64,000 nt of DNA. It comes from Papaver somniferum (lineage: Eukaryota; Streptophyta; Magnoliopsida; Ranunculales; Papaveraceae). Where the stretch lies: assembly GCF_003573695.1 (NCBI RefSeq), contig NC_039360.1:121172336-121236335 (forward strand). The letters run 5' to 3'. Below the pieces are notes generated by a model, which worked only from the letters and a program-made list of their open reading frames with translations, did no database searches and was not told the origin of the DNA. Below, one piece after another: positions 24,761 through 35,775 of this stretch. A program made the translations under genes and the position numbers. The first letter of the stretch is position 1. Each line of letters opens with the position of its first letter.

Positions 24761-25544
24761 AAATTAGTCGATCCATAAACCAAAATATGGTTGAATGATG
24801 TGTTATGCATCTTTTATGGTGGTTGCATAATGGCTATGCATTCAATTTCCGAAAATTGTGTCTAAAGCGAAAGTATCTTTTTTCTTGAAGTGGAGGGAGT
24901 ACATACGTTTTTTTTTTATTTGAAGCATGTAGCATACGTTTTATTAGTTGCAACGGAAAATTAATTTATGCATAAACCAATGGCTACATAAAGTGTTATG
25001 TATCTTTTGTGGTGGTTTGCATAGTGGATGTATATTTAAATTTCTAAAATTATGCCTAAATGATAAATACCTCCGAATTTTTCGTAAAAGTTCTAAATTT
25101 GATATTGTTGTTTGTACTCGCTGCGTAGGTTTTTTTATAAGCATTCCAACGAGATAAAATTTGTAAAAATCCAAGACACGGATTTTTAGATATGTTATAT
25201 TAAAGTTTACATTCCAATTATACCCCTAAAAAATAGGATACACAAGGAATTATAGTAATTGGACTAAAAGAAAGGGACAATTTTGTCTAGTGAAAAAGTA
25301 ACCATGGACATGGAAATTTCCAATCTTTTTCATGAAATTGAAAATTTGTGTTAGGTTTCATTTGACAAAAAAGTGACCATAAAAGGGACTCCCTCCCTAC
25401 GGGCCCTTCGGGCCCTCCGGTCGGTCGGCCCAATTACATGCCAACTGACAATAAAAATGGCACTTTGTGGAATAGAAAACTAACCTTGTAGCTGACTCCG
25501 TCCGTGAAGTTTCATTGATCCTCCATGAATCAAGATAGCTTTTA

Positions 25545-25705
25545 CTCTCTGCATCTGTGGCTTGTCTTCCCTAAAAGTCAGATCCAATATTTCGCTTTCG
25601 CAGCGTTTACTCTAGGCGCCACAAGGTTTCTCTTTCTTTCGACAGTATCATAGAATATTTAGGATCAGATTTTAAAACTTGTTTAGCAGTGGTCCAGGAA
25701 ATAAG
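25545..25705 (-). pseudogene. FF-domain-like (PRP40-type) exon fragment, split by element D
   Basis: The minus-strand reading starts at 40706-40735 (GGKTVL, after a GTGCAG acceptor), is interrupted by element D, and resumes here as SWTTAKQVLKSDPKYSMIL then SKERETLWR. An FF-domain helix set of the type W..AK..LK.DPRY..M.RKERE.LWR, as in PRP40C/TCERG1-like splicing factors, would read this way. A stop follows within a few codons and LRKRN then resembles the family's continuation (MLRKQK). The D target site CTTAT (minus) lies inside the exon. Identification rests on a short motif, so it is tentative. Confidence 0.4.
25701..25705. other. Target site duplication of element D, left copy (ATAAG)
   Basis: ATAAG at 25701-25705 is repeated exactly at 40706-40710, directly outside the two LTR ends. 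It dates the LTR pair to one insertion event and fixes both element borders. Confidence 0.9.
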
Positions 25706-26549
25706 TGTGGATGGGGAAAAATGAGTCGCCGGTTTTTCGGGAAAGTGGAGAGTCGAGCGTGCTGTCGAGACTCCTCAGCCAGGCAAAATGTTAATCCTCA
25801 CACAGATGCACCGCTGCAAATGGGTGCTTAGAATCGGGAAATCAATCTGTATGACTCCGGCCTAAACCAAGACAATGGCCGTTCCAGAGTCAATTCGGTC
25901 GCAAATAGGGAGATGGGTTGATCTGTAGGAGGGAAGCTGAGAATTGTGTGGGATCAGTGATGATCGAGGATTGTGGGTGTGTTGAAGGTTTCTGCAATAA
26001 TGGTGATCTGATGAGTTCTAATAAGTTCTGATGAATTGATGAATTCCTGAGAGTGATAGCTCGAGAAATTCTACGTAGACCAGAGTCTGTCCGTTCAGTC
26101 ATGGTTTCAGAGACTTATTTATATTGTCAGAGTCGTGAACACCTTGATCCCTGTAAGTGTGACGGTTTCTTGAGTGAAAGAGTGGGAAAGTGGGAGATCG
26201 TGGTAAAGTCAGTTCCATGTCGTGTGGAGACTTCTGATCGTGCACCCACTACTTTGCTAACTCCTTCAACCGTTTACACGACTTACACACATTTCTCGTT
26301 GTGGATGAATCCACGTGTCGTAGACCGCAAGACCAAAACCCTATGTGATATCCCCCCATTTGTGACGTGATTGATGTCTCACAAGTCTTGGAGTCTGCAG
26401 GGAAGACGTGTTTTGATTAGTCAATTATTGACAATGAGTCTGAGTTTCGTTGAATCGAGCATGAATGATGAATTCTCAGCGATTCACGGGTTGAACATGT
26501 AGTTCTCTAAAGGGATGTCAGTATTGTTGATTCACTGATGAATTATTGA

Positions 26550-26765
26550 CGAGCGACTGAGCAAGTATTGCTCAATTCTGCGAATTACTGAATATTGAGG
26601 ATTTGATGAGCAACTGAGCAAGCATTGCTCAATTCACCAAATTAGTGATTTTTGATAGTCTGTCGTGCAACTGAGCTAGTATTGCTCAATTCTACAAATT
26701 ACTGATGAGTTGTTGAATATTGATCAATATTCGAGCAATTGAGCAAGTATTGCTCGATTTGGCGA
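26550..26765. repeat. Four ~58-bp units with GAGCAA..TTGCTC stem in D's 3' LTR
   Basis: Each unit carries (C/G)GAGCAA(C/T)TGAGCAAGTATTGCTCAATT or a close variant, in which TGAGCAA and TTGCTCA pair around a GTA loop. The same array is at about 37960-38180 in the 5' LTR. Confidence 0.75.
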
Positions 26766-28469
26766 ATTATTTACTGGTGACGTGACCCAATAAAATATTA
26801 ATTAAAATATTAGTAGATTACCGAATATTGCATAATTAACTTTTATGATGATTGGTGGATCAACATAAATTTATTAGTGTTTGAAATTGCTCAGAATGAT
26901 GGTTTCACAGAGCGTTTATTTGAAACCCTAATTTTTGATCAATCCTCCATCAATTGGAGAATTATTGAAAATTAGTCATGAATGAAGAGGGACCGACCAC
27001 ATGGGATTATGAATGCCCATGTGATGCCATTGTTCGAGTGAGCATGCACCAGGGTTCTCAATTTGAGAGTTGGTGAAAGAATGATGATTAAATGGTGGTT
27101 TCACCATTTACTGAAAATATTCATGGATTCATCACTAGGTGGTAAAACCTAAGTATGAGAGATGGGACCGACCAAGGGGCATGGGATCGGCACTTGGTGG
27201 TCACGGGACCAGTTGTTGGTCATTCGGAGAATCCCCAGTTGGTTGGAGAAAGTTCGGGCCCAGTATGAGCAATTGAGCAAATTAGGTCAGAATAATGAAA
27301 ACATGTGGGACCGGCTTTGTGCAAGCCCTAGGAATGACTCTGGTCGGTCATGAAGGCGTGCACGTGTTTCCATGGTGTCCGTGTCTCCATACTGAGAGTT
27401 TCAGTATTTTCTGATGTGCGTTCGAGCAACATCGTGAATTTTCAGAAGAGTTTCATCTTGACTGAGAATTCTCGATTTTTGTTGGAATGAGCATGTATGC
27501 TCAATTCATCAATATTTTGAAAATATTAAAATAAAAGTGTTTTAATATTTAAAATTACCGTGAGAGGCTAGCCAGTCGTGTGACCATGTTAGCTTTTGGT
27601 TTTTCGTGATTCGAGCAATATTTGAGAAAATATGAAGAAATCATGAATTTCGCTCAAACCCAGGAGTTTCACGAGTTGAGAAAAATAATAATTATGAAAG
27701 ATTAGGGATTGCAAGGTGTGGGACCGGATAAGGCTAGGGCATGGCCGGACGACCATGTTGCCCGGTCCCGCACACCTTTTCCTATTTTATACTATTAGTT
27801 TTTTCGTGAATCTTTGAAGTTATGGAGAATCCTTGAAGATATATGGAGAAACCATGAGTTTTTGTTGAAACGGAGGAGTTTCGTGAGATTGGGAATAATA
27901 ATTATAAAAAGCTAAGGATTGTGAGGTGTGGGACCGGCCATGGGCATGGCCGGCCGGCTACGTTGCCCAGTCCCGCACACCTTTCCTTATTTTATAATAT
28001 TATTTGGTGAATCCACCATGTCATGGAGAATCCACAAGTTTTGCACAAAATAAGGAATTTTGCTAAGATGGAGAAACCTTCATGAGTTTATGAAAATAAA
28101 ATAAGGAAAAATAATGGAGGAAGCATGGGACCGGCCACAGCTAGGGCATGGCCGGCCCCGGCCATTGGGCGCTTCTCCATTATTTTATTATTATTTTATT
28201 TCTCCTATTTTTGTGTAGGATTCCTCATTATTTCATGTTTTTGGACGCTCGTTCGTGCATCCGGGTGCTCAGTCGTGCATCATTGTCGAGTACATTCGCA
28301 CCATTTTTGTGGGGCTTACTTAGTGATGGTCCATATGCCTGATTGCTGAATATTTATTACTAATTTATGAAATTCAGTGGAGAATAGTTCATGAAACTGA
28401 GTAATAAAAAATGAATAATTGTTCATTATTAATTCATAGAATCAGCTATGGATTTGACTACGAATTCAG

Positions 28470-28780
28470 AATAATAAAATGAGCATTACCACCCTATGGG
28501 ATCGTGGATTCGACCATAAAATCTAAGTAATTAAAATTATCCATTACCATTTCATGAGATCAGTGAATTCGATCATGAAATCGGAGTAATGAGATAACAC
28601 AGTTGTGTTTTATTGCCATTCTATGAGATCAAGCCGTGGATTCGATCATAGAATCGGAGCAATTGTTATTGCCATTCCATGGGATCAGACCATGGATTCG
28701 ACCATGTAATAGGAGCAATGTTATTGCCATTCCATGGGATCAGGTCGTGGATTCGACCATGGAATAGGAGCAATGATAGA
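28470..28780. repeat. Six ~50-bp palindromic units in D's 3' LTR
   Basis: Units of the form TTGCCATTCCATGGGATCAG, a (G/A)CC(G/A)TGGATTCGACCATGG arm, then AATAGGAGCAATG repeat about six times with the arms drifting in step (CTATGAGATC with GATCATAG, CATGAGATC with GATCATG). Paired changes keep each unit self-complementary. The second LTR has the same array at about 39870-40165. Confidence 0.75.
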
Positions 28781-29313
28781 TTATTCTGGGAATTCAGTAG
28801 TGAATGTCACGACAGAAGTAATATATTTCAGAAAAGATATTAGCCAGTTAAAGCGTCAAATCCATTCTGAATGGTGCACAGTCAGGTAGCCACGACGTTG
28901 TATACGACCTGAAGGCGTTAGTGTTCTCAATCTACGGAGAACCGCCTGAATCTATGCACTCTCTCCACATAATCATGGAACGGTGAGTGTTACCGTCGTC
29001 TTGAAGGCGTCCGCCGCCCAACTATTCTTCTATGTGGAGGTGGGTCTCTCTCCTGCAGTCAAGGAACAGTGAGTATCACCGACGTCCTGAAGGAGTTTAA
29101 GTTCTCAATCTACGGAGAACCGCCCAAATACGTTATTCTGCATAGAGGGCACGACGAAATGCCAGAGATCGAACGCTCAGCTAGTGAAGGCTTTTCGAAA
29201 ACATATTCGTCATGGCTTCGTAAAATATGAACCGTTGCATGCTTGAAAGCCGTGTCAAAAACATGCCTCATGATTTTACGGTTTTTCCCTTAGTTGAAAA
29301 TCCACCATCTACA

Positions 29314-30747
29314 TTAAGTCCTATGCTTAGCGAGGAACAGTCATGTTCTGCAGTATGCATTAAATGGTGATTTTCAGTCGACGAAATCAGTGGTTGAACT
29401 CAGTGTACAAAGGTAGTTTCAGAATCCTCGATTTACCCCAATGGTGTCATGTATGAGCAAATGCACAAATGAGGATCCTGATAGTGAGGTGGAGTGTCAT
29501 CTGAGCGTGGAGAGATGAAGCACTGCTGATTTGGACATTTGGAAGTTTAGTTATGGTCGGTTTAGGATTTGCAGGCCCGAGCCCAAAAAGGAAACCCATG
29601 TTTTATTAGGTTTTTGAGATAAATTTGATATAAAAGGGAAGAAGCCCTAAAAAAAAATTTATTGACCGACCAGCACTCCCTTTCTTCATCACCCTCACGA
29701 GTTCAGCAGCAGCAGGAAAAGTTCACGTCAGCCCCGTCGACGTCCGATCACCGTCGGGCAGAATTCCGGCCTGCGCCGGCAGGTTAGTCCGTGCGATTTT
29801 TTTTTTTTTGCTGTAAGTTTTATGATTCATGAGTTGTTCACAAAACCAAAAATCCCATGGTTGTGTGCACGCGTAGGATTTATGAAGGATTTTTAGAAAA
29901 CGTACGAATATACCCGTTTGTCCGTTAGTTGAAGGAACGAGCTAAAATCCCTAATATGGAAGAGACACATAAAATTTTGAATAGACATGGTCTAGTTGCA
30001 ATAGTAAAACTTTTGTTTACTAGGTATCATGAAAACCCAAGTTTGTGTTTTGAAAGTATGAACCTTGCAAATACTTTTGAGAACGTAGGTTTATTCGTAA
30101 AGTAATGAATAATAATCCTTAGAGTTAGAGTTAGAGGAATTTTTTAAAAGGCCTGGAGTTCATAATAAAAATTTGTTGAGAACTCTCGAAATTTTATTTG
30201 GACTTCACAAAAATAGGAAAGACCCTCGTTTCATAGATGAATGCTCGATTGGGCAAAAAGTTTTTTTTTTACGTGAGTTGTTAACTCACAAAAAAATTAT
30301 TTATTTACGTGAGTTCATTAACTTACGATTTTTTTTTATGCGCGTGACTTATTCACATCTTATTAAATAGAAATCGAGTTTTGAGAACACGCAATTTATG
30401 AATTGGTGAATTCACAGTGTATGTGTGAATCCAGTGATTTTATAGAGTATGTACACGTAAAAATCAGCGAGTGCCCACATAGAGGGTTATGTGAATTACT
30501 CATAGTTTCTCGAAAAGTCAGCGTTGACTCTTGAATAATATGTTTTATGCTCGATTTTGAAGGTTTGATAGAACGAGCAAATTTGGGGTTTTACGTTGCT
30601 ATCACTAAGTTCGGGAAATCGTAAATAAGTAAGAGTTGAGGATTACCATTTTGGTAGACGTCAATATGAGCATCATAATTGTCTCGTTGCTTTAATTCTA
30701 TTTTGTTGATGAAATTCGTGTATGAATGTCACAACAACTTTGCAGAG
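29314..30747 (+). other. Non-coding stretch between D's 3' LTR and antisense gene
   Basis: It begins with an imperfect inverted copy of the LTR edge (the AATCCACCATCTACATTAA side and CATTAAATGGTGATTTTCAG pair around 29300-29385). It continues with TATAAAAGGGAAGAAGCCCT near 29631, a good TATA box and start region for the plus-strand gene, then a CAGCAGCAG-containing leader near 29706 and a probable leader intron ending TTTGCAG at about 30745. No polypurine tract was recognised next to the LTR. Small frames are not genes. Confidence 0.5.
29631..29640 (+). promoter_or_regulatory. Candidate TATA box of D's antisense gene
   Basis: TATAAAAGGG lies about 1.1 kb upstream of the ATG at 30748 on the same strand. 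It is followed by a leader-like stretch with CT- and CAGCAG-rich sequence near 29680-29720 and a plausible first intron ending at 30745. Promoter activity is inferred from this context only. Confidence 0.4.
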
Positions 30748-33700
30748 ATGACTCAGTCCCATAGCGTTTCTGAAGATGATGTTTCCTCTAGAGAGGATGT
30801 TTCCACAGACGCATCTTCCAGAGATGATGGTTCCTCCAGAAATGATGATTCTGAGATTTCTAAGGAGAAAGAAGAGAGCCCCAGGACTAAGAACATTCCA
30901 ACTGTTGAGGACAAATTCTTTGTGTATCTGTATAGACCTGAAAAGCGTCCCTTATGCTCCTCATTTCGGTCGCTGATAAATCCCAGGAGCACTACTCAGA
31001 ATAAGTTGGTATCTCCTCAAGCAGTAATTCGATTTTGTTTGCAAGGTAAACACTTCTCGGCTTCTCATGTGGAGTTTAAGCTTTCACGAAAACCTCTGAC
31101 GCATTTCTCTGGATGGGCAAGACACATGTTGGGTCATAGCCGTGTGAGGACCGTGTTGGATCGTGCTCAGGTGACACGAGCCATTCAAGCTGCTGGAGAT
31201 TTGATCATCAATCATGATATACCAGGTATGGTAGTTTTGCTCGCCCGTTGGTGTGTTCCTACTCACGCGTTCATATGCAGATGGGGAGAATTTACTATTA
31301 CTTTAGAGGATGTATCTACTTTGTTGCACCTTCCAATTACCGGTAATTTTTCTTAAGAGCTTTCAGCGGAGGAGAAAGAGATATCTAATGTATTGGAGGC
31401 CAAGATGCACGAATTAAATGAGTCACCCATATCCTTCTATGCTCAATAGTTATCGCATTGGTGGCCGAGAGATAAAATTCTTGAAGAACCGGTTGATGGA
31501 ACTTTAACAATTGCTGTTTTCTTATGTCTGTGGCTATTCAGGGATATCCTTGAAGACTGTGGACACTTGCTGAAGCCGTTTGTGATTCTCTTTGCCATAA
31601 AGATGGCCAAAGGTGAGAAAATTCCCATTGGAAGTCTATTCTTGGGTTCATTGTTCGCCAATTTAGACTCTTTAGTTATAGACTCCAGTATTTCTGACGG
31701 CTTCATGAAAGTCGAGACATATGCCAATACCATGTTCCTCCTAGCCTTGATGTGGGAGCATCTTGAGAGTTATGCCTCCATTCCCCGTAGTATCTTGTAA
31801 GGTCCCAAGGTCGACACTCGTCATGCCTTCCTTGAGAAGAACAATGCTATGATCATGCGCTGGTCTATAAAGAAGCCTCAATATAAGATATGCATTACTG
31901 ACGTTTTAGATATTGAATCCGAGTTCAAATTTCGCCCCTGGGTGTCGGTTCCTTATCTCTTCTCACAGCTGATCACTTTTAATACTGCTGAAGAGAATAT
32001 CACGTTGAGTACTGGTGCTGGTCTGAACGAAGGAGAGAGATCTTTTGTGTTGAGTCGTACTGCTGGTTTCTTGATATCAATAATGAATGAAGAATTCCAG
32101 GTAGAAGAATACAACATTGATAGAGCAGCTAGACAGATGGATCTTGATCAGTGTATTCCGGGTCATCGGACAAATAAGCCAGAGATTGAGTACCTGAAGG
32201 CTCACTTAGACTGCACACGTGTGGAAGGAAGCGATTATTTGTTTCCATGTTCTGACCGAGATACTTTCATAACCCCTGGTGACATAGACTTTTGGCGTCA
32301 TCAACTTGAGCGTGTGTACCAGTTTGCAATTGATGTTCAGTCCCCAGTTCGAGAATTCCCTTCCTATGACATGATTTCTTATCAACCCAGGCTGAGATAC
32401 CTTTCCAGTGGCGACAAGAGGAAAACGTCTCCAAGTGCGACACAGGTAAATCCCTTTTTTGCGATTTCAGCCAAAGTATGTCAATCACACTTTTAATTGT
32501 ATTGTTGACCTTGTGATAGGATGGTCGTTCTGTGAGACCTCGAATTGATGTAAACTCTCCAAACCTTCAAGAAAGTCCTCAAGGAGGAGAAGACAGGAGC
32601 AGGGCATCTCATAGGATGATACCGAACAATATACAATCCCCTGTCGCTTCTTTGGTGAGTTGTTAGCGCCTTCTTTGCCATTGTGACTTTCTCGTCCATA
32701 TAATTAGGATCTTGAAATAATATTGTCACTTAGTTCCAGAATTTTTCTCCATCGGTTATTGATGGTCTTCGTTTTGCTCTTGGTCGAATAATTCAGGGAT
32801 CCGGCACTGAAGAAGTCGACGTAAGTATTCTCTTTTCGCGTTAATCATTGTAACATGCTTTTGGACGAATTAGTGATGATTGTTGTTGATATATTCAGGA
32901 GGAAATCATTGCGGACAAGCAGCATATTGATGAAGCACACTCTTCTTTGAGTCATGGAGATATGGAGAGTTCCCGAAATCCCGAACCGAATGAAGATAAC
33001 GGAGTTGCCAACGGAGATTTCAACGTTGCCGAACCTTCAAATGGTTTAGAGACTCCCCTAGTAAGTATACCTCTTGTGGCCTCTTCATAGATATATGATA
33101 TTGCTGATTTATGAATGAATGAATGAGTGAAAATTCATGTGAATATACGAGTAATTTTGCCGAAATACGTCACCAGAAAATTTCAGACTTCAGTCTTTTA
33201 GTAAAAATGCTGTAGAATCCTTGTTTGGAGTCGGATTTTCGATATCTGCATATGCATGTTCAGCCCAGGAAATTTCAAAGCTTTAGGAAAGAAGCTTTTT
33301 GACTTTTGAGCATGTTTAGGGCCTGAAAAAGGCGAAACAGTAAAGTTCCAAGAGACTTTCAGCATTTTCCCAGATTGCATGTTGCCCAATGTTTTGGCCA
33401 CATCTCTTCGCTCGTTCCTCCGATTATTATGAAATTTTTACATGTTGTAGAGGACTTCCATACGAAGAAAATGGTGTATAACTCAACTCTAGATTCATTA
33501 CCAATTTTTCCCAGTTCGTCATTGAACACAGGGCAGTGTAAACTTTTTCCAGCTGAGCTTGTTTTGAAAACGTGTTTCATAACTTCCGCACTGCTTGTGC
33601 ATGTATTAGATGCATAATAAGGAACTTAGATGATGTTATTTAACTTGCTTATTAATTTTATGGTCGTATTGGGTTTCCATGCTCGAACCATTCTAATCCC

Positions 33701-34477
33701 ATGTAATCTTCACATTAGGTGCCAAATGCCGAAGTTGGGAGTAACGGATCCAATGGTGATGGTTTGGGCAATCCTGGAGATGTCAGTGATGAGACTTCCA
33801 TCCCTGCACCTCAGGGTCATGAAGTTCTGGTTGTTGCTTCCGTGGAGGTGGCGGAAACCCCAATTGTGCCTGAGACTGTGGAATCTGAATCGAGAATGGT
33901 AGAAGCTACTCCAACTGAAGTTGTCCCCATGATTGTTGACACTGCTCTAGTAACTGAGAACCGTTTGATAGTACACGAGTATCCCAATGCATGGATTTCT
34001 TTTGATCCTCAATTTGGTGAGTTGCTCCCATATCACCAGTTTGTTGGCGGATTTAGCGTTCCCATCGGATATGCTGCCATGTACGAGAAACTGTGGGAAA
34101 TGTATGGACACATCGTTGTTACTCAGGATCCAGGACGCAGTTATTTCTTGACGAGGCAAGTAGAAGCCATCTTGCGTGTTATAAATGATATCTGGATCAC
34201 AGCCAGAAATGTTGTTACCCGAGATGTACTCTTTGATTGGGAGTACAACTTGAAGAATGCTGAAGAACTTGGCTTCAATCTGAAGTGTCTTCATCAAAAG
34301 TTTGAGGCTATCAGGAAAGCGGTAAAGGGTGATGCTCCTTTCCCCACTAGTGATGTTGTGTTGAAGAAGATGAATGAAGTTACTGAACTAACCAAGAAGC
34401 TGGAGGCGGAAAAGGCAGCCTTGAAAGTCTTGGAGGAGGCAGAGGAGCAGAAATATTTCTTTGCTGACTTCCTTTAG
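30748..34477 (+). pseudogene. Antisense five-exon plant-mobile-domain gene within element D
   Basis: Five plus-strand exons are read: 30748-32445, 32520-32654, 32734-32820, 32899-33060 and 33719-34477, all with GT..AG introns in phase 0 and lengths divisible by three. After an acidic, serine-rich start, exon 1 has the plant mobile domain: LLARWCVPTHAFICRWGEFT then LEDVSTLLHLPITG, as in MAIN/MAIL1 and transposon relatives. Exons 2-4 are low-complexity and acidic. Exon 5 carries EYPNAWISFDPQFGELLPYH and a C-terminal coiled coil (about residues TELTKKLEAEKAALKVLEEA). Exon 1 has three in-frame stops (31354, about 31447, 31798) in otherwise open text, so this copy is dead. It runs opposite to gag-pol. 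PMD proteins act in gene silencing and some are carried by transposons. Confidence 0.75.
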
Positions 34478-34746
34478 TTTTCCTTTGACAATATTCTAAG
34501 AGACGTGAGGTTTTATTGATAGGTTCTGAATTTATGAGTGGATGAGGATTTTCTTTTGGATTTTGGATTTGATAGAGATTTTCTTAAATAAAAGACTTTG
34601 ATAGATTGCTGAATTTCAAATACTGAGTGCAAGTATGCACACGTTTTGGAGGAATTGAAAAATACAAGTAAAAGAAAATCTTAAGGTGTGAACGCCAAAT
34701 ACTTTGAGTGTTTGCCTTGGATATAAAACATCCAATGTTGAATGCT

Positions 34747-35250
34747 TCATGCGTCGAAAATCTTGAGCCGATTCTCATGAATCACCAGTACACTTGTCTT
34801 GCCTTTGATGTCAGCCAATTTGTAGTATCCTCCAGCAACTGTCTTAGTAATCATAAAAGGTCCTTCCCAGTTAGAACTCTTTGTGGAGTGAAAATTGCGT
34901 CTGGTTGCCTTAAGAACCAAATCTCCTTCATGAAATTTGTTAGGATTTCTTGTACGTGCTTTGAATATCTTCTGCTGGTTTGGAATTCCTCGTGGATTTG
35001 GTGGAGCTTTCCAGTTTTGCGGCACATGTGGACACTCATGCAAAGGAGAATACTTAGGATATTGATTGTGAAATTCAGTCATTATCCTAGCAATGACCGT
35101 GTTAGTGAGATGATGAATTTGGAGGGGCTCTACATCTAACCATTTGGTGAAGTATTGCTGAGGTGAAACTAACCACTCATAGCGTTTGGTGATGGCTAGG
35201 TTTTGAGCGAGTCCCCGGATCAGAGTAGCATACTTGAAATTTGGTAACAC
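34747..35250 (-). pseudogene. Integrase C-terminal remnant of element D
   Basis: The minus-strand frame has YFTKWLDVEPLQ, a scrap of the integrase core (family YFTKW.EA.PL), then jumps to the C-terminal domain: HEGDLVLKATRRN, NWEGPFMITKTVAGGYYKL and HENRLKIF. These match the GDLVL..NWEGPY.V..V.G.GAY.L end of plant gypsy integrases. The HHCC zinc finger and most of the DDE core are missing, as are the whole reverse transcriptase and RNase H. It is therefore a deletion derivative. Confidence 0.75.
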
Positions 35251-35775
35251 CTATGCATCATGAGGAATAAGACTTGCCTGATTGCGAAACCTTCCGACAA
35301 ACTCGTTGGTGTTCTCCCCAGGTTTTTGTGCGAGCTCCATCAAGGCTTTGACTTTTCCCAAATGCTCGAAAGGTTGATCATATTCCGAGTAAGAGCTTTC
35401 TTCGACGAAGAATTGTGCAACTGAAGATGATGAAGATATCGCAGCAAATTTTCCATCATGAATCCATGCTCGCCCCAGAACCATGTCATATCCCGGATCC
35501 TCCTTAATTATGAAGAATTTAGTTTCGGTCCAGGCTGAATCATTTCTTATGTTGAGAATGATGTAACCATAAGCCTCCCTGGAGGTTCCCTCGTGATATC
35601 GGATTGAAATAGGGGCATGAGTTGCTTCTTGTTGAGTAATTGCAGCAGCTCTGAGGGTTTTCAAAGGGATTATGTTAACAACAGTGCCAACATCGATTAA
35701 TGCTCGTTTGAATTCATTTACCTTGAGATGCACTATAGTGAGAAGTACCCAATCGTACATCTCTTTGTCCGTCAC
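35251..35775 (-). pseudogene. Retroviral-type aspartic protease of element D, altered active site
   Basis: The frame reads FKRALIDVGTVVNIIPLKTL, the protease flap-side start, with D-V-G in place of the catalytic D-T/S-G. GYDMVLGRAWIHD, the usual second landmark (family YN.ILGRPWLH), is intact. The frame then continues into LMELAQKPGENTNEFVGRFRN, which looks like a piece of gag, not of pol, before it stops. It overlaps the gag frame end by a few bases. The loss of the catalytic threonine suggests an inactive enzyme, in line with the missing polymerase. Confidence 0.7.

Larger units (their letters stand above)
22260..25705 (-). mobile_element. Element H, distal end and interior (inverted relative to 6755-9200)
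   Basis: Three TTTAGTCC motifs between about 22270 and 22395 mark the end. The interior repeats TGTACAC or GTACAACTATGTACAC-type palindromes (22580, 23215-23440, 24380-24470), matching those at 8690-9160 and 41140-41370. The unit near 22575-22640 (GCGTACAACTATGTACACCG, then ATCCAGACCCA) is repeated at 41160-41215. Gene-fragment-like stretches are all on the minus strand. Element D is inserted at its right edge with exact TSDs, so H continues at 40706. No transposase was seen. Confidence 0.45.
25706..29313 (-). mobile_element. 3' LTR of element D (3608 bp)
   Basis: On the plus strand it runs from TGTGGATGGGG at 25706 to ..CCACCATCTACA at 29313, so TG..CA on the minus strand too. It matches 37116-40705 over its whole length with few substitutions and small indels. 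It contains three kinds of internal repeat: AGCAAGTATTGCTC units (26550-26765), GGACCGG/CCGGTCC hairpins (27713-27777, 27923-27982, 28128-28170) and CCATGGGATCAG-type units (28470-28780). Open frames inside it have no protein character. Confidence 0.9.

Noticed and set aside
25400..25436. GGGCCCTTCGGGCCC perfect hairpin as a transcription terminator
   Set aside because: Rho-independent terminators do not apply to a plant nuclear locus; a matching GGAGGGCCGACCG at about 24509 suggests transposon inverted repeats instead.
26550..26765. Regularly spaced repeats that might look like a CRISPR array
   Set aside because: The spacers are themselves similar, the repeats drift, and the array lies in an LTR of a plant retrotransposon.
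28125..28349. Two overlapping plus-strand frames with hydrophobic stretches, repeated at 39529-39785
   Set aside because: They lie inside the two LTRs of element D across a GC-rich hairpin and a T-rich part. The apparent membrane segment is only the T-rich DNA.
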